Shown: piece after piece, positions 10,462-18,239 of the stretch
Layout of the letters: the number at the start of each line of letters is the position of its first letter
Position numbering within the stretch: the first letter of the stretch is position 1
From: Saprospiraceae bacterium
GTDB lineage: Bacteria; Bacteroidota; Bacteroidia; Chitinophagales; Saprospiraceae
Direction of reading: 5' to 3'
NCBI GenBank assembly: GCA_024762995.1
Contig: JANTGI010000005.1
Span: 1 to 57,931 of the forward strand
Length of the DNA stretch: 57,931 nucleotides
The notes under the pieces: generated by a model
The model's input: the letters and a program-made list of their open reading frames with translations, nothing else
Told to the model about the DNA's origin: nothing
The model's database searches: none
Program-made: the position numbers and the translations under genes

Positions 10462-10495
10462 CAAAAGTAACATCATATCCCGTGCCAAGCCAAAA
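10462..10495 (-). promoter_or_regulatory. Predicted groESL promoter
   Basis: On the minus strand TACTTTTG (10462-10469) is a perfect -7 box. A TTTTGG element at 10490-10495 lies about 20 bases upstream, where the -33 TTTG box is expected. Confidence 0.6.
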
Positions 10496-10656
10496 TCAAT
10501 GACATTATTTCAGCTTTTTTGACAATCCGGGATAAATGACGGTTTTTTAACAGACACTTTGACCGAAAGTTTTTTCTATACTCAAATGAAAATGATTTGA
10601 GAATTATCTAATGGCAAATTTGGCTAACCAATTTTGCCTACGTATAGCAAGTTTAT

Positions 10657-10674
10657 GTGCCGTATCTACGGCAC
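10657..10674. repeat. 18-bp near-perfect palindrome
   Basis: GTGCCGTA-TC-TACGGCAC lies between the groESL promoter and the secG terminator. It has no T-run. It could be an operator or the remnant of a hairpin repeat. Confidence 0.45.
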
Positions 10675-10701
10675 TCGTTGTCCTGGCACAATCTAAATAG
10701 G

Positions 10702-10740
10702 TACAAAAAAAAACCTACTCGAAATGCATCGAGTAGGTCT
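10702..10740 (-). terminator. Terminator after secG
   Basis: ACCTACTCGA, loop, TCGAGTAGGT is a 10-bp stem. Read leftward it is followed by a nine-base T run. It separates the lptE-secG unit from groESL. Confidence 0.85.
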
Positions 10741-10760
10741 AGTTTTTTTATGACCGGAGT

Positions 10761-11033
10761 TTATTGGTTCGGCAACACGATATTGTCTACGGCTCCGGGA
10801 GCGGTTGTGCTAACGGTTAGTGCGGTAATAATACAAAGCACAAAAAGACCGATGGCAAGATACCAAGTCGCTTTTTCAATAAAATCAGCCGATTTAGCTG
10901 CTCCAAAAACTTGGTTGGCGCTATTGCCCCCAAAAGTAGAGTCTATGCCCCCTCCTTTTGGGTTTTGTACCAAAACGGCAATGGTCAAAAGAATGGCATC
11001 TAAGGCAGTCAAAATGGTTAGAAGCGTCGTCAT
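10761..11033 (-). CDS. secG: Protein translocase subunit SecG
   Basis: A 90-residue inner-membrane subunit of the SecYEG channel. Two hydrophobic helices (about 2-21 and 58-78) flank the conserved cytoplasmic loop VQNPKGGGIDSTFGG (22-36), the diagnostic SecG motif. It is the last gene of a leftward group with lptE and a TPR-like gene and is followed by a strong terminator. The same gene order near groESL is recurrent in Bacteroidota. Confidence 0.95.
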   Translation of the reverse strand: MTTLLTILTALDAILLTIAVLVQNPKGGGIDSTFGGNSANQVFGAAKSADFIEKATWYLAIGLFVLCIITALTVSTTAPGAVDNIVLPNQ

Positions 11034-11075
11034 ATCGCTATTTTTTTCTTAATTACGTCCAAATCAGGGCTTTAG

Positions 11076-11738
11076 TTACCCCTTTTTTGTCAATTTATCA
11101 ATTTGGTCTGCAAAGTACGCCTTTTTTTTCGGAAATTTCAAAGAAAGTTTTAAGTAAATATCAATGGCGTGGTCTTTTTTACCTTGTTGAGCCATAATTT
11201 TGGCTAAAGTCTCCGAAATAATCTCCTCATCTTTGGCTACACTCTTGGCGGCAAGTTGGGCCGCCACTTGTTCGGTTTGTTTTTCTTCTTTGGGTTTCTT
11301 TGCTTCCGGCCGGGTAGCCGGCCCTTTTTCCGGCAACGGACTAATCGGGATGATGGGCTCCGTATTTTCTAAAGGCTTGGTTCTAGTTGCATTCCAACTC
11401 GAAAAAGACGTCTTGGGCAGTGGCGGATGCTGATCTTCCGATTTAAGACGAAATTTGGGGGAAATAGGCTTGAGCGTAGTGCGACGAATCACCGACTGCT
11501 CCGATGATGCCGCCGGCAAACCGTTCCTATATATTTGAAACAAATAGGCTCGATCAGGCACATACATGGATGTCGTCTCCAACCAGTCCTTTTCCAAGGG
11601 ATGCCCTTCTTCCTTCGCTTTCAAAAGCGCCATCACACGAAATAAACTACAATACGGATACGTAATCAGCAAAGCCTTCATATCTTCGATATTGGACTGG
11701 GCTAAGGTGTGCGCATTGATTAGATACTGATTGGTCAT
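11076..11738 (-). CDS. Conserved hypothetical protein with C-terminal TPR-like segment
   Basis: A 220-residue protein without signal peptide or membrane segment. The N-terminus (residues 1-75) has helices around YPYCSLFRVMALLKAK that resemble a Bacteroidota-specific family found beside LptE and SecG. Residues about 100-160 are a low-complexity Pro/Glu/Lys linker. Residues about 170-210 (AKIMAQQGKKDHAIDIYLKL) look like one tetratricopeptide repeat. It lies between lptE (33-base gap) and secG (42-base gap), probably in one operon. The context suggests an envelope-biogenesis role, but the function is unknown. Confidence 0.8.
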   Translation of the reverse strand: MTNQYLINAHTLAQSNIEDMKALLITYPYCSLFRVMALLKAKEEGHPLEKDWLETTSMYVPDRAYLFQIYRNGLPAASSEQSVIRRTTLKPISPKFRLKSEDQHPPLPKTSFSSWNATRTKPLENTEPIIPISPLPEKGPATRPEAKKPKEEKQTEQVAAQLAAKSVAKDEEIISETLAKIMAQQGKKDHAIDIYLKLSLKFPKKKAYFADQIDKLTKKG

Positions 11739-11771
11739 TTTCCGTGTATTGGAATTTTCGTATTCGGCAAG

Positions 11772-12266
11772 TTACCACTTTTCGGCGAAAGCCGCATTAA
11801 AAATATCTTCGACCAACTGCTTAGTCAAGGATTCATGGAGTTTTTCTTGGACATCCAGCAGATTTTCATCCGCATTAAACTCTTCTTGTTGCTTGAAGTC
11901 CCTACTCCACCCCACTTGTTCATCCGGCTCGTAGGCATAGGTTATATTTACCGTAAGGTTAAGTTGATTCAAACCGGATTGTTGGTTGGCTTGCGGTGCT
12001 TTGGACTGTACGCGATAGTCTTGGATGCTTCCGCTAAAAACGATGTCTGCATTTTCATCATCCGTATAAGTCAGGCGAGTATTATTTCTAATTTTATTTC
12101 TCAGCCTTTCGGCAAAATCTTCTGCCAATCCCGGTACGACTTGGTTGGCTTTATTTTCGATGTCCAACACCGTAAAAGTCTTGGCTTCTACGGGAACCGA
12201 AATCCCTTTTAGAGAATAGCATCCGTTCAGGACTACAAATGAAAAAAAGATAATGACAAATCGCAT
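11772..12266 (-). CDS. lptE: LptE-family LPS-assembly lipoprotein
   Basis: A 164-residue lipoprotein expected to plug the LptD barrel during lipopolysaccharide delivery to the outer membrane. It begins MRFVIIFFSFVVLNGC, a short signal with lipobox L-N-G-C, so Cys16 would be the acylated residue. The body matches the Bacteroidota LptE-like pattern (YSLKGISVPVEAKTF at the N-terminus, DYRV and a NLTVNITYAY strand). It lies first in the lptE-TPR-secG group; ribH upstream is separated by 94 bases. Confidence 0.85.
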   Translation of the reverse strand: MRFVIIFFSFVVLNGCYSLKGISVPVEAKTFTVLDIENKANQVVPGLAEDFAERLRNKIRNNTRLTYTDDENADIVFSGSIQDYRVQSKAPQANQQSGLNQLNLTVNITYAYEPDEQVGWSRDFKQQEEFNADENLLDVQEKLHESLTKQLVEDIFNAAFAEKW

Positions 12267-12360
12267 AGCAAAAATTATTTGAGTTTTGGCCTACCGCTGA
12301 CATAACGATTTATTCGCCTTCATGTTTTTTGGAAGCTACTGCCTTGCGGAAAATTGGGGG

Positions 12361-12870
12361 CTAATATCCTATTTTACGCTCTTTTTGCGCAAGCGAATTT
12401 TTCAAATCGACCATTCTGATCGCCGTCACCGCTGCTTCTACACCCTTATTGCCATATTTACCGCCGGCTCGATCTAAGGCTTGCTGGTGATTATTGGGAG
12501 TGAGTACACCAAAAATAACAGGGATTCCCGTCTGAACAGACAACATGGTGATGCCATTGGCAACGGCATGGTTGATATACTCGTTGTGGCTGGTCTCTCC
12601 TTTGATGACACATCCGATACAAATAACGGCATCCAGTTTTTTATTATTGATGAGTTGAGCCGCTCCTGCAGTAAGCTCAAAAGTCCCGGGAACTTGGGCG
12701 GTAAGAATAGACGTGGCTCCATGTTTTTCTAAGGTATCCGCACAAGCTTCGTAAAGTGCATGAGTAATATCGGTATGCCATTCGGCAACGACAATCCCAA
12801 ACTTCATCTCTTTAGCTGTCGGAATAGTCGTATCATCGTATTGCGACAAATTTTTTAAGGCACTGGCCAT
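12361..12870 (-). CDS. ribH: 6,7-dimethyl-8-ribityllumazine synthase
   Basis: The penultimate enzyme of riboflavin synthesis. It condenses 5-amino-6-ribitylaminouracil with 3,4-dihydroxybutanone 4-phosphate. It has 169 residues. Family elements are present: VAEWHTDIT near residue 28, VPGTFELTAGAAQL (about 60-73), CIGCVIKGETSHNEYI (about 83-98, with the catalytic His in the SHNEYI segment), and the phosphate-binding C-terminal region. I see no FMN riboswitch upstream. A TPR membrane gene lies upstream on the same strand beyond a palindromic terminator. Confidence 0.96.
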   Translation of the reverse strand: MASALKNLSQYDDTTIPTAKEMKFGIVVAEWHTDITHALYEACADTLEKHGATSILTAQVPGTFELTAGAAQLINNKKLDAVICIGCVIKGETSHNEYINHAVANGITMLSVQTGIPVIFGVLTPNNHQQALDRAGGKYGNKGVEAAVTAIRMVDLKNSLAQKERKIGY

Positions 12871-12958
12871 AATTAAATCATTTTAACCACCCGGAAAGGC
12901 TGGCATTATCAAAGAAAATAGCAACGCTCAAGGGCCCTATGAAATTTGGCAAATAATC

Positions 12959-12992
12959 CAAAAATGGCTCAATTGAATTCAATTGAGCCATT
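12959..12992 (-). terminator. 30-bp perfect palindrome with T-tail, likely terminator
   Basis: The half-site AATGGCTCAATTGAA is followed at once by its exact complement (12963-12992, centre GAATTC). Read leftward it runs into TTTTTGG. It probably ends transcription of the TPR gene at 13136. Confidence 0.65.
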
Positions 12993-13135
12993 CATTGGTT
13001 TTGTTGCTTGGGTTCTATATAAACTGATAACTAAGCCATCAGAATCATTTGGGCTAAAAAACTACTTCCAAAGTATCCACGTGGAGTTGTTATCCAAAAA
13101 ATCATCTAAGTTAGACGATAAAATTCCAAATTAGT

Positions 13136-13804
13136 TTACAAATATTTGTCAATATCTACACCTTCTGCAGAACTAGGATATTTGCTCTTAATTTCTTTAA
13201 AGGCCTTTAACGCTTCTTCTTTCTTACCCATTTTGGTCAACAAGAGCCCCATTTTTTTTAGGTAATAGGGAGTAATTACTTCAAGATTAGAAGCCACCGC
13301 TTTTTTGTAATAGCTCAAAGCACTGTCAAAATCGCCTTTTTCTCCGGCGATATCGCCAAGCATTCCATTTTTGGTGGCTCTCAGCAATTCTTCTGTTGGT
13401 TTAAATGCCTTCAAATAAGAAAGACTTGCGTCTGGATCTCCTAATTTTAGGTAAGAAACCGCAGCATAGTAATTGGCAAGGTTGCCGGCAGGAGTGCCGG
13501 AATATTGCTCTACAATATCCACAAATCCGGGGTAGCCACCGCCGGGATTAGTTAGACCCAACTTAAAAGAATCTCTATCAAACTGGTATTGGGCTTGGAA
13601 CATCTGCTGCACCGCTTCCTTTTGCTTGGGCTCTTGTACCCGATACTTGTAGAAAAAATAACCCCCAACAAGTAGAGCCAATAACCCAATGGCACCGAGC
13701 AACTTATTTCCATTTTTTTCTAGAAAAGTCCGTGCATCACCGGTAGATTCCACTACATCGATAAATACATCATCAAAATCTTCTTGTTTTTTTCTTTTGG
13801 CCAT
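13136..13804 (-). CDS. Membrane-anchored tetratricopeptide protein (YfgM-like)
   Basis: A 222-residue protein with a charged cytoplasmic N-terminus (1-33), one membrane helix (about 34-52, LLGAIGLLALLVGGYFF) and a periplasmic tail made of TPR units (about 90-215; for example GDFDSALSYYKKAVASNL and KKEEALKAFKEIKSKYP). The layout resembles the YfgM/ancillary SecYEG type, whose members assist secretion or envelope stress control. The match is by architecture only. It sits upstream of ribH on the same strand, separated by a palindromic terminator. Confidence 0.8.
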   Translation of the reverse strand: MAKRKKQEDFDDVFIDVVESTGDARTFLEKNGNKLLGAIGLLALLVGGYFFYKYRVQEPKQKEAVQQMFQAQYQFDRDSFKLGLTNPGGGYPGFVDIVEQYSGTPAGNLANYYAAVSYLKLGDPDASLSYLKAFKPTEELLRATKNGMLGDIAGEKGDFDSALSYYKKAVASNLEVITPYYLKKMGLLLTKMGKKEEALKAFKEIKSKYPSSAEGVDIDKYL

Positions 13805-14009
13805 GTCTAGCTTATGTTTAAAATTTGGGCAAAATACTATTTCGTTTAGGATATTACCCCGTTTTGAAGTTAAATAGTGGACCTATTTAAATGGCATTTT
13901 TGACGCAAGATGCGTACCCGAATAAGCCGTCACAAAATGTTAAGTTAAATGTGTCCAAATACTTATGCAGTATGTGCTTACGAGTACTTAAGATTTTAGT
14001 TGTAATGTT

Positions 14010-14027
14010 GTAACTATTTAGGTACTC
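14010..14027. repeat. Isolated end of the GTAACT-family element
   Basis: GTAACTATTTAGGTAC is identical to the inverted right end of the copy at 1046-1209. No partner end is visible nearby, so this is a solo terminus or fragment, 41 bases from tRNA-Arg. Confidence 0.5.
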
Positions 14028-14067
14028 TTAAGCACTCCATAATCCTTAGGGACAAATCCCCAAAAAG

Positions 14068-14139
14068 TAGCCCCACCAGGGATCGAACCTGGATCTTAGG
14101 TTCCGGAAACCTACATACTATCCATTGTACTATGGGGCC
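14068..14139 (-). tRNA. tRNA-Arg (anticodon CCG)
   Basis: A 72-base cloverleaf on the minus strand. The acceptor GGCCCCA pairs with TGGGGCT, the anticodon stem is TAGGT/ACCTA around loop TTCCGGA (anticodon CCG), and the T-loop contains GTTCGATCC. CCA is not encoded. A perfect -7 box lies about 19 bases upstream. Confidence 0.95.
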
Positions 14140-14157
14140 GTCGCACTTTTGCGTCTG

Positions 14158-14165
14158 CAAAGGTA
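14158..14165 (-). promoter_or_regulatory. Predicted -7 box of tRNA-Arg
   Basis: TACCTTTG on the minus strand, 18 bases before the tRNA 5' end. Confidence 0.65.
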
Positions 14166-14310
14166 TGGTTTTTTTTTGATTTTGGGTCAGTAAAGTGAAT
14201 TGGAAATAGGGCTTTTCAGAAACATGCCCCAAATAGTGGATATTTTATCCAAATTCAACAGCCATTCTCATAGACATTCCTATCAACAAATAAATTCATG
14301 GTAGTCTCAC

Positions 14311-15654
14311 CTACCGAAATACCACCTTTTTCTGAAAAGAACTGGATTGGGTAGTCATCTCCAAAAAATAAAATCCTCCGGGCACATCGGTCACATCAAT
14401 TTCTAAGAAATAAATATGGTCATAGCTTTTTTCAAAAGCCGTATGCCCATTTATATCTGTCAATTTGACGTATATAGGCCCATCAATAATCGTAGGATTG
14501 GACACATAAAACTGATTGGCTGCCGGCACAGGAAAGACCTCTATATCATCCAAAACGTGCTCTTCGTCACTCGTCCATTTTACCGTCAAGTCTATCTCAT
14601 CCTGATTCACTACACACGGCTGGGAAAGCAACTGGACATAATTCAAATTATCCGTGAGCGCCAATTTGACATTGGCATAACTATGCATGACATTGGCATA
14701 GACAATTTCAGGAAAATTTTGCTGTAAAGCATCAAAAAACTGCATATAATCATAGTCCCCATCTGCCGTCTCCGGTGTCGGCCCACACAGGGTCAATGCC
14801 ATAGGCTTATTGAAACGCTTTAAATCCAAAAAGTCCCGAAAGTCCTTAATCTCCAAATTATCATTAAATAGCGTAATCCCCACAATATCAACGTATTCTT
14901 CGCCCGGAAAATAGGTGTCTCCCCGTAGCCAAAACGAAGGCCTATTGGTCAATATCTTCGATTGGTTAATAGAGAAAACCCAAAGCAGATTATTCAGTTT
15001 CTTCACATTTGTCAAATAATCATAGGTGAACTGCCACAAATGATGAAAATCTTCAGGCGCACGCAACGAATCCGCCCCCCACCAAAACCAATCGCCATTC
15101 ATATCCGAAAATGGTCGCCATAATACCGTTATATCACGTTCTTGAAATTGTCCCAATACATCGGCTATATCGTCCAATTCTGCCAACCACTTGTCATGAA
15201 GAGTATCTGTCGGATCCATCAATCGCTTAAAATCTCGCTTTTGATCGTCCGCATAATAAGTGCCTGTCCATGGATCCAGGCACTGCCATGACAAGGTGAC
15301 CATCCCGCCATGATCTATATGATCCTTAAACAAATCGCCTAACAAATCCACATCCAGCGGCCCCTCAAGCCCTAGGTCTCCACCGATGATCGCCGGTATA
15401 TGGCCGGTCTCATTCTTCAACTTCACGATATACTCGTCATAATAATCCAAAATTTGGTTTTTGTGACCCAGATTTTGACCGATTAACACACAGTTCTTCG
15501 GACTCTTTTTGTAATTATAGAGATAATCATATTGCCGCAAAGCGGAAGTAGTCGCCAATTTATTGGATGGTGATTGCCCCCAAGCGACAAGACTCAAACT
15601 AAGAAAGCCCGCTAATACGAAGATGCTCCGCTTCATGTATTTATGTAAATCCAT
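14311..15654 (-). CDS. GH26-like secreted protein with T9SS type-A sorting domain; catalytic glutamates missing
   Basis: A 447-residue exported protein (signal peptide to about residue 27; an in-frame ATG at 15636 would give an equally good signal). Residues about 35-345 follow glycoside hydrolase family 26, the beta-mannanase fold: GGMVTLSW (116-123) and the hallmark WRPFSDMNGDWFWWG (179-193). Family members read RPxHE-NG there, with Glu as acid/base. Here His is Ser183 and Glu is Asp184. The nucleophile region (K-P-x-A-L-T-E) reads KPMALTLCG (283-291), with Leu289 in place of Glu. Residues about 371-447 are a type-A secretion tail. It is therefore probably a non-hydrolytic, perhaps glycan-binding, relative. 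No partner gene is adjacent. Confidence 0.85.
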   Translation of the reverse strand: MDLHKYMKRSIFVLAGFLSLSLVAWGQSPSNKLATTSALRQYDYLYNYKKSPKNCVLIGQNLGHKNQILDYYDEYIVKLKNETGHIPAIIGGDLGLEGPLDVDLLGDLFKDHIDHGGMVTLSWQCLDPWTGTYYADDQKRDFKRLMDPTDTLHDKWLAELDDIADVLGQFQERDITVLWRPFSDMNGDWFWWGADSLRAPEDFHHLWQFTYDYLTNVKKLNNLLWVFSINQSKILTNRPSFWLRGDTYFPGEEYVDIVGITLFNDNLEIKDFRDFLDLKRFNKPMALTLCGPTPETADGDYDYMQFFDALQQNFPEIVYANVMHSYANVKLALTDNLNYVQLLSQPCVVNQDEIDLTVKWTSDEEHVLDDIEVFPVPAANQFYVSNPTIIDGPIYVKLTDINGHTAFEKSYDHIYFLEIDVTDVPGGFYFLEMTTQSSSFQKKVVFR

Positions 15655-15822
15655 AAGATTAAAGATTTGTTCTTAACTCAAACTTTGACCACAAAATAAG
15701 GGAAATGCAATTATTAGGGACATAAATAAAAAAGTCATAAATGACTAAGTGCCCCTATTTTTAGAGCAAAAACCGGTGCCATACCCTTACAAAAAGTCCA
15801 AGATACTTTTTTTATCGGAATT

Positions 15823-15830
15823 TAGATTTG
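15823..15830 (+). promoter_or_regulatory. Predicted -7 box upstream of the HELVH gene
   Basis: TAGATTTG matches TAnnTTTG. An ATG (15835) follows after four bases and opens a 60-codon frame. The main gene starts 141 bases downstream at 15971. Confidence 0.5.
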
Positions 15831-15970
15831 TCCCATGTTTAGAGACAAAGACAAAACGAATGACATCTCCCACACCTTGCAAGCGCTTCAAAACTTAAGT
15901 TATTCAAATTTGTTTGTTGCCAAAGATAGACATTTTTTTATAAACCACTCAAAATCCGGAAGAAACACCT

Positions 15971-16690
15971 ATGACCAATTCTGCATTCATTGGGCAGCGG
16001 GTATTAGATGTCTTTAGGTTTCTACCCAAAAGATTGCGTAGGCTCTTTTATCATTTTTGGCTAAAACGATATGGCCACAGGTTGGCCAACCAAATCTCTC
16101 ACCCCGGTCATATCACCATGCTCTGGATAATAGAACTGGGTATTTTAATAATTGAAATCTTTGGTATTGGGGAATCATACGACATCCTTACCACTATTTT
16201 CAAGCGAAGCACCCGCTCCTTGTCTCCCCGTCAGCTAGAAATTGCGACCGGATTTTATGGCGATGCCCCCATTTTACGCAAGGTACGGATAGATGAACAA
16301 GCCAAAATCGGAATGGGTAAAATGGCTACGGCCTATGTTTCTTGCTTCACCATCAACACGGGCGCGCCCATTGAAGACGATGTGCTTATCCACGAACTCG
16401 TCCACATCATCCAATACAAAAAGTATGGGATGCGCTACATGACCCGAGCATTGTATGGACAAAATTGGGGCGGCGGATACAATTATGGCGGAACCGAAGG
16501 GCTCAAAAATTGGCAACAAGCAGATAAAGAATTATACTTTTTTAATCCCGAACAAGAAGCCGAATTTATCACTGATTTGTTTCTGCTTTCGCAAAAAAGA
16601 CCTACGGGGTGGTTTGGGCGAAACCTGCCCCAATCTATACAAACATCCTTAACACCTAGAAAAATTTTGGGCTCTGAGCATTTTGTCTAA
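15971..16690 (+). CDS. Putative membrane-associated zinc peptidase-like protein (HELVH)
   Basis: A 239-residue protein I cannot assign to a named family. It has a basic N-terminus, one hydrophobic segment (about 47-66, HITMLWIIELGILIIEIFGI) and the motif HELVH at 141-145, the HExxH signature of zinc metallopeptidases. Downstream E195-x-x-E198 (NPEQEAEF) could supply the third ligand, as in gluzincin-like folds. The start at 15971 is preceded by GGAAGAA at a suitable distance. A YfiT-like gene follows after 18 bases, suggesting cotranscription. The substrate is unknown, and a non-proteolytic metal-binding role is possible. Confidence 0.75.
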   Translation: MTNSAFIGQRVLDVFRFLPKRLRRLFYHFWLKRYGHRLANQISHPGHITMLWIIELGILIIEIFGIGESYDILTTIFKRSTRSLSPRQLEIATGFYGDAPILRKVRIDEQAKIGMGKMATAYVSCFTINTGAPIEDDVLIHELVHIIQYKKYGMRYMTRALYGQNWGGGYNYGGTEGLKNWQQADKELYFFNPEQEAEFITDLFLLSQKRPTGWFGRNLPQSIQTSLTPRKILGSEHFV

Positions 16691-16708
16691 CTCTTCAAAC
16701 AAAAAGAA

Positions 16709-17245
16709 ATGAATATTGAAAAATTAAAATTCCCCATTGGTGAGTACATTCCCAACATAAGCCCTAATAAATCTGAAATAAAACGGTGGCTTTTAACAAT
16801 AGAGTCATTCCCTTTCGTCCTAAAAAAGCTTTTAGAAGGTGCATCTAATGAACAATTAAACTGGAGATATCGACCCGGTGGATGGACTGTAAAACAAGTT
16901 GTTCATCACTGCGCAGACAGCCACATGAATAGTCTAATTAGGTTTAAACTTGCACTCACCGAGCACAAACCAACTATTCGTCCATATTTGGAAGACAAAT
17001 GGGCTGAATTACCTGATTCCTTGCAAGATGACCTTTCTAGTTCTTTGATGCTTCTAGAAGGTTTGCACCAAAGATGGAGCTTACTTTTGAGCAGTCTTAC
17101 CCCCGAACAGCTTCAATTAGAATTCATCCATCCGGAAAGCGGCCAAATCATCAACTTGGTGGAGAATATTGGTATTTATGCTTGGCATTGTAATCATCAT
17201 CTGGCACATATTAGAAATGGTATTGAATCTAATGGGGCATATTAG
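16709..17245 (+). CDS. YfiT/DinB-like metal-dependent transferase (putative bacillithiol S-transferase)
   Basis: A 178-residue protein of the DinB/YfiT superfamily. The family motif RPGGWTVKQVVHHCADSHMN (55-74) and the C-terminal AWHCNHHLAHI (158-168) place histidines at 67, 160 and 164. This is the three-His metal site arrangement known for YfiT of Bacillus. Family members act as thiol S-transferases with bacillithiol or as metal-dependent hydrolases; some Bacteroidota make bacillithiol, so that role is plausible but unproven here. It follows the HELVH gene by 18 bases. The next 220 bases to ompH hold no feature I recognise. Confidence 0.9.
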   Translation: MNIEKLKFPIGEYIPNISPNKSEIKRWLLTIESFPFVLKKLLEGASNEQLNWRYRPGGWTVKQVVHHCADSHMNSLIRFKLALTEHKPTIRPYLEDKWAELPDSLQDDLSSSLMLLEGLHQRWSLLLSSLTPEQLQLEFIHPESGQIINLVENIGIYAWHCNHHLAHIRNGIESNGAY

Positions 17246-17465
17246 GTTTCATCCAGTAGAGAGAGTAATTCGAATGTTAGATGTGGCAGCGATAGGATGA
17301 ATATAAACATCGATACTTTTTACGGAGTATATGCCAACAGGAATCATGGATACCAATAAAAAGAAGCCCTTCCACCAAAGGCGAAAGAGCTTTCTATCAT
17401 TTAAGGGACACTATCAGAAAAAATGTCCATGTCGGGCAAAATAATTCTGAGATAAGTCCGCCAAT

Positions 17466-17975
17466 TTATTTCAAGGTGGCATATTTTGCTTTAACCGCTT
17501 CTGTCACATCCAAAGCTTCATCCGCAAAAAGTAAAATACCTGTACTTGTATCAAACACATAGTTCAAAGATTTTTCTTTGGCCACAGCTTGAATAGCATC
17601 ATTCACTTTTGTCAGGATGGGGTCTAACAGTTTGTTGCGTTCAGCGTCCAATTCCTTGGCACTAGTCTCTTGAAGTTTCACAATTTTTTCTTGTTCTTTC
17701 TCCAAATTAGCCATTTGAGTTTCGTAGGCTTTCGGGGAGATGGTGCCTTGCTGTTTTTTCTGCTCTAATGCTGTCGCTTTATCTTGCAAACTCTTCACCA
17801 TATTTTGGATGACTTGAGCTTTAGATTTTTGAAGATTCTCCAATGTCGTATTGGCGGTCTTTACCTCTTGCAATTCAGAGACAAAAGCCGCTGAATTCAT
17901 ATAACCAAAATTTTGGGCTTGCAATGCAGACAAACTAAATACAGTAAGCATCAGGGCCAAAAAAGTACTTCTCAT
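17466..17975 (-). CDS. OmpH/Skp-family periplasmic chaperone (copy 1)
   Basis: A 169-residue secreted protein: signal peptide MRSTFLALMLTVFSLSALQA, then an OmpH/Skp body of one long alpha-helical hairpin (about 35-125, rich in Lys/Glu/Gln) and a small C-terminal beta segment (NYVFDTSTGILLFADEALDVT). Skp-like proteins form trimers that hold unfolded outer-membrane proteins in the periplasm. It is paired with a second copy 265 bases upstream. Its own -7 box and a 58-bp hairpin-forming repeat element lie in the leader. The usual bamA neighbour is not in view. Confidence 0.92.
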   Translation of the reverse strand: MRSTFLALMLTVFSLSALQAQNFGYMNSAAFVSELQEVKTANTTLENLQKSKAQVIQNMVKSLQDKATALEQKKQQGTISPKAYETQMANLEKEQEKIVKLQETSAKELDAERNKLLDPILTKVNDAIQAVAKEKSLNYVFDTSTGILLFADEALDVTEAVKAKYATLK

Positions 17976-18009
17976 GTTTTTTTGTTTAATATTTGATTTA
18001 AAAATTCCT

Positions 18010-18067
18010 GTAACTGTCTAGGTATCCCTATTTTTAGGCAGAAACCTGCGGGTATCTAAATGGTTAC
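18010..18067. mobile_element. MITE-like element, GTAACT family, copy 2 (58 bp, internally deleted)
   Basis: It begins GTAACTGTCTAGGTATCCC and ends in the inverted GGTATCTAAATGGTTAC. The two ends are nearly joined through a short centre, so the unit folds as a hairpin. It lies between the -7 box and the ATG of ompH copy 1, hence inside the predicted 5' UTR. I see no target duplication. Confidence 0.6.
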
Positions 18068-18082
18068 AACTTAGGCGCAGCA

Positions 18083-18090
18083 CAAAGGTA
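18083..18090 (-). promoter_or_regulatory. Predicted -7 box of ompH copy 1
   Basis: TACCTTTG on the minus strand. Transcription would start near 18078, giving a leader of about 100 bases that contains the 58-bp repeat element. Confidence 0.6.
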
Positions 18091-18239
18091 CGAAACAATC
18101 CGGAAAAGCCCCCAAAAATCAGGTACGAATGAGTATTTAGCGGACGGAATGATAAATTGTGCTTAAATTGGTTGGTATTTAGACACCCCTGTGATTTAGC
18201 CAAAAAAGGATAATTCATTTTAGGCATGTCCCACATACC

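Noticed and set aside
10469-10500. Sigma-54 promoter (TGGCAC-N5-TTGC) near groES
   Set aside because: TTGGCACGG occurs on the minus strand, but no TTGC follows at the right distance.
12871-12958. FMN riboswitch before ribH
   Set aside because: No conserved FMN-element stems are visible upstream of the riboflavin gene.
12946-13134. Rightward 62-codon frame between ribH and the TPR gene
   Set aside because: It reads through a perfect palindrome that acts as a terminator for the opposite strand and has no family resemblance.
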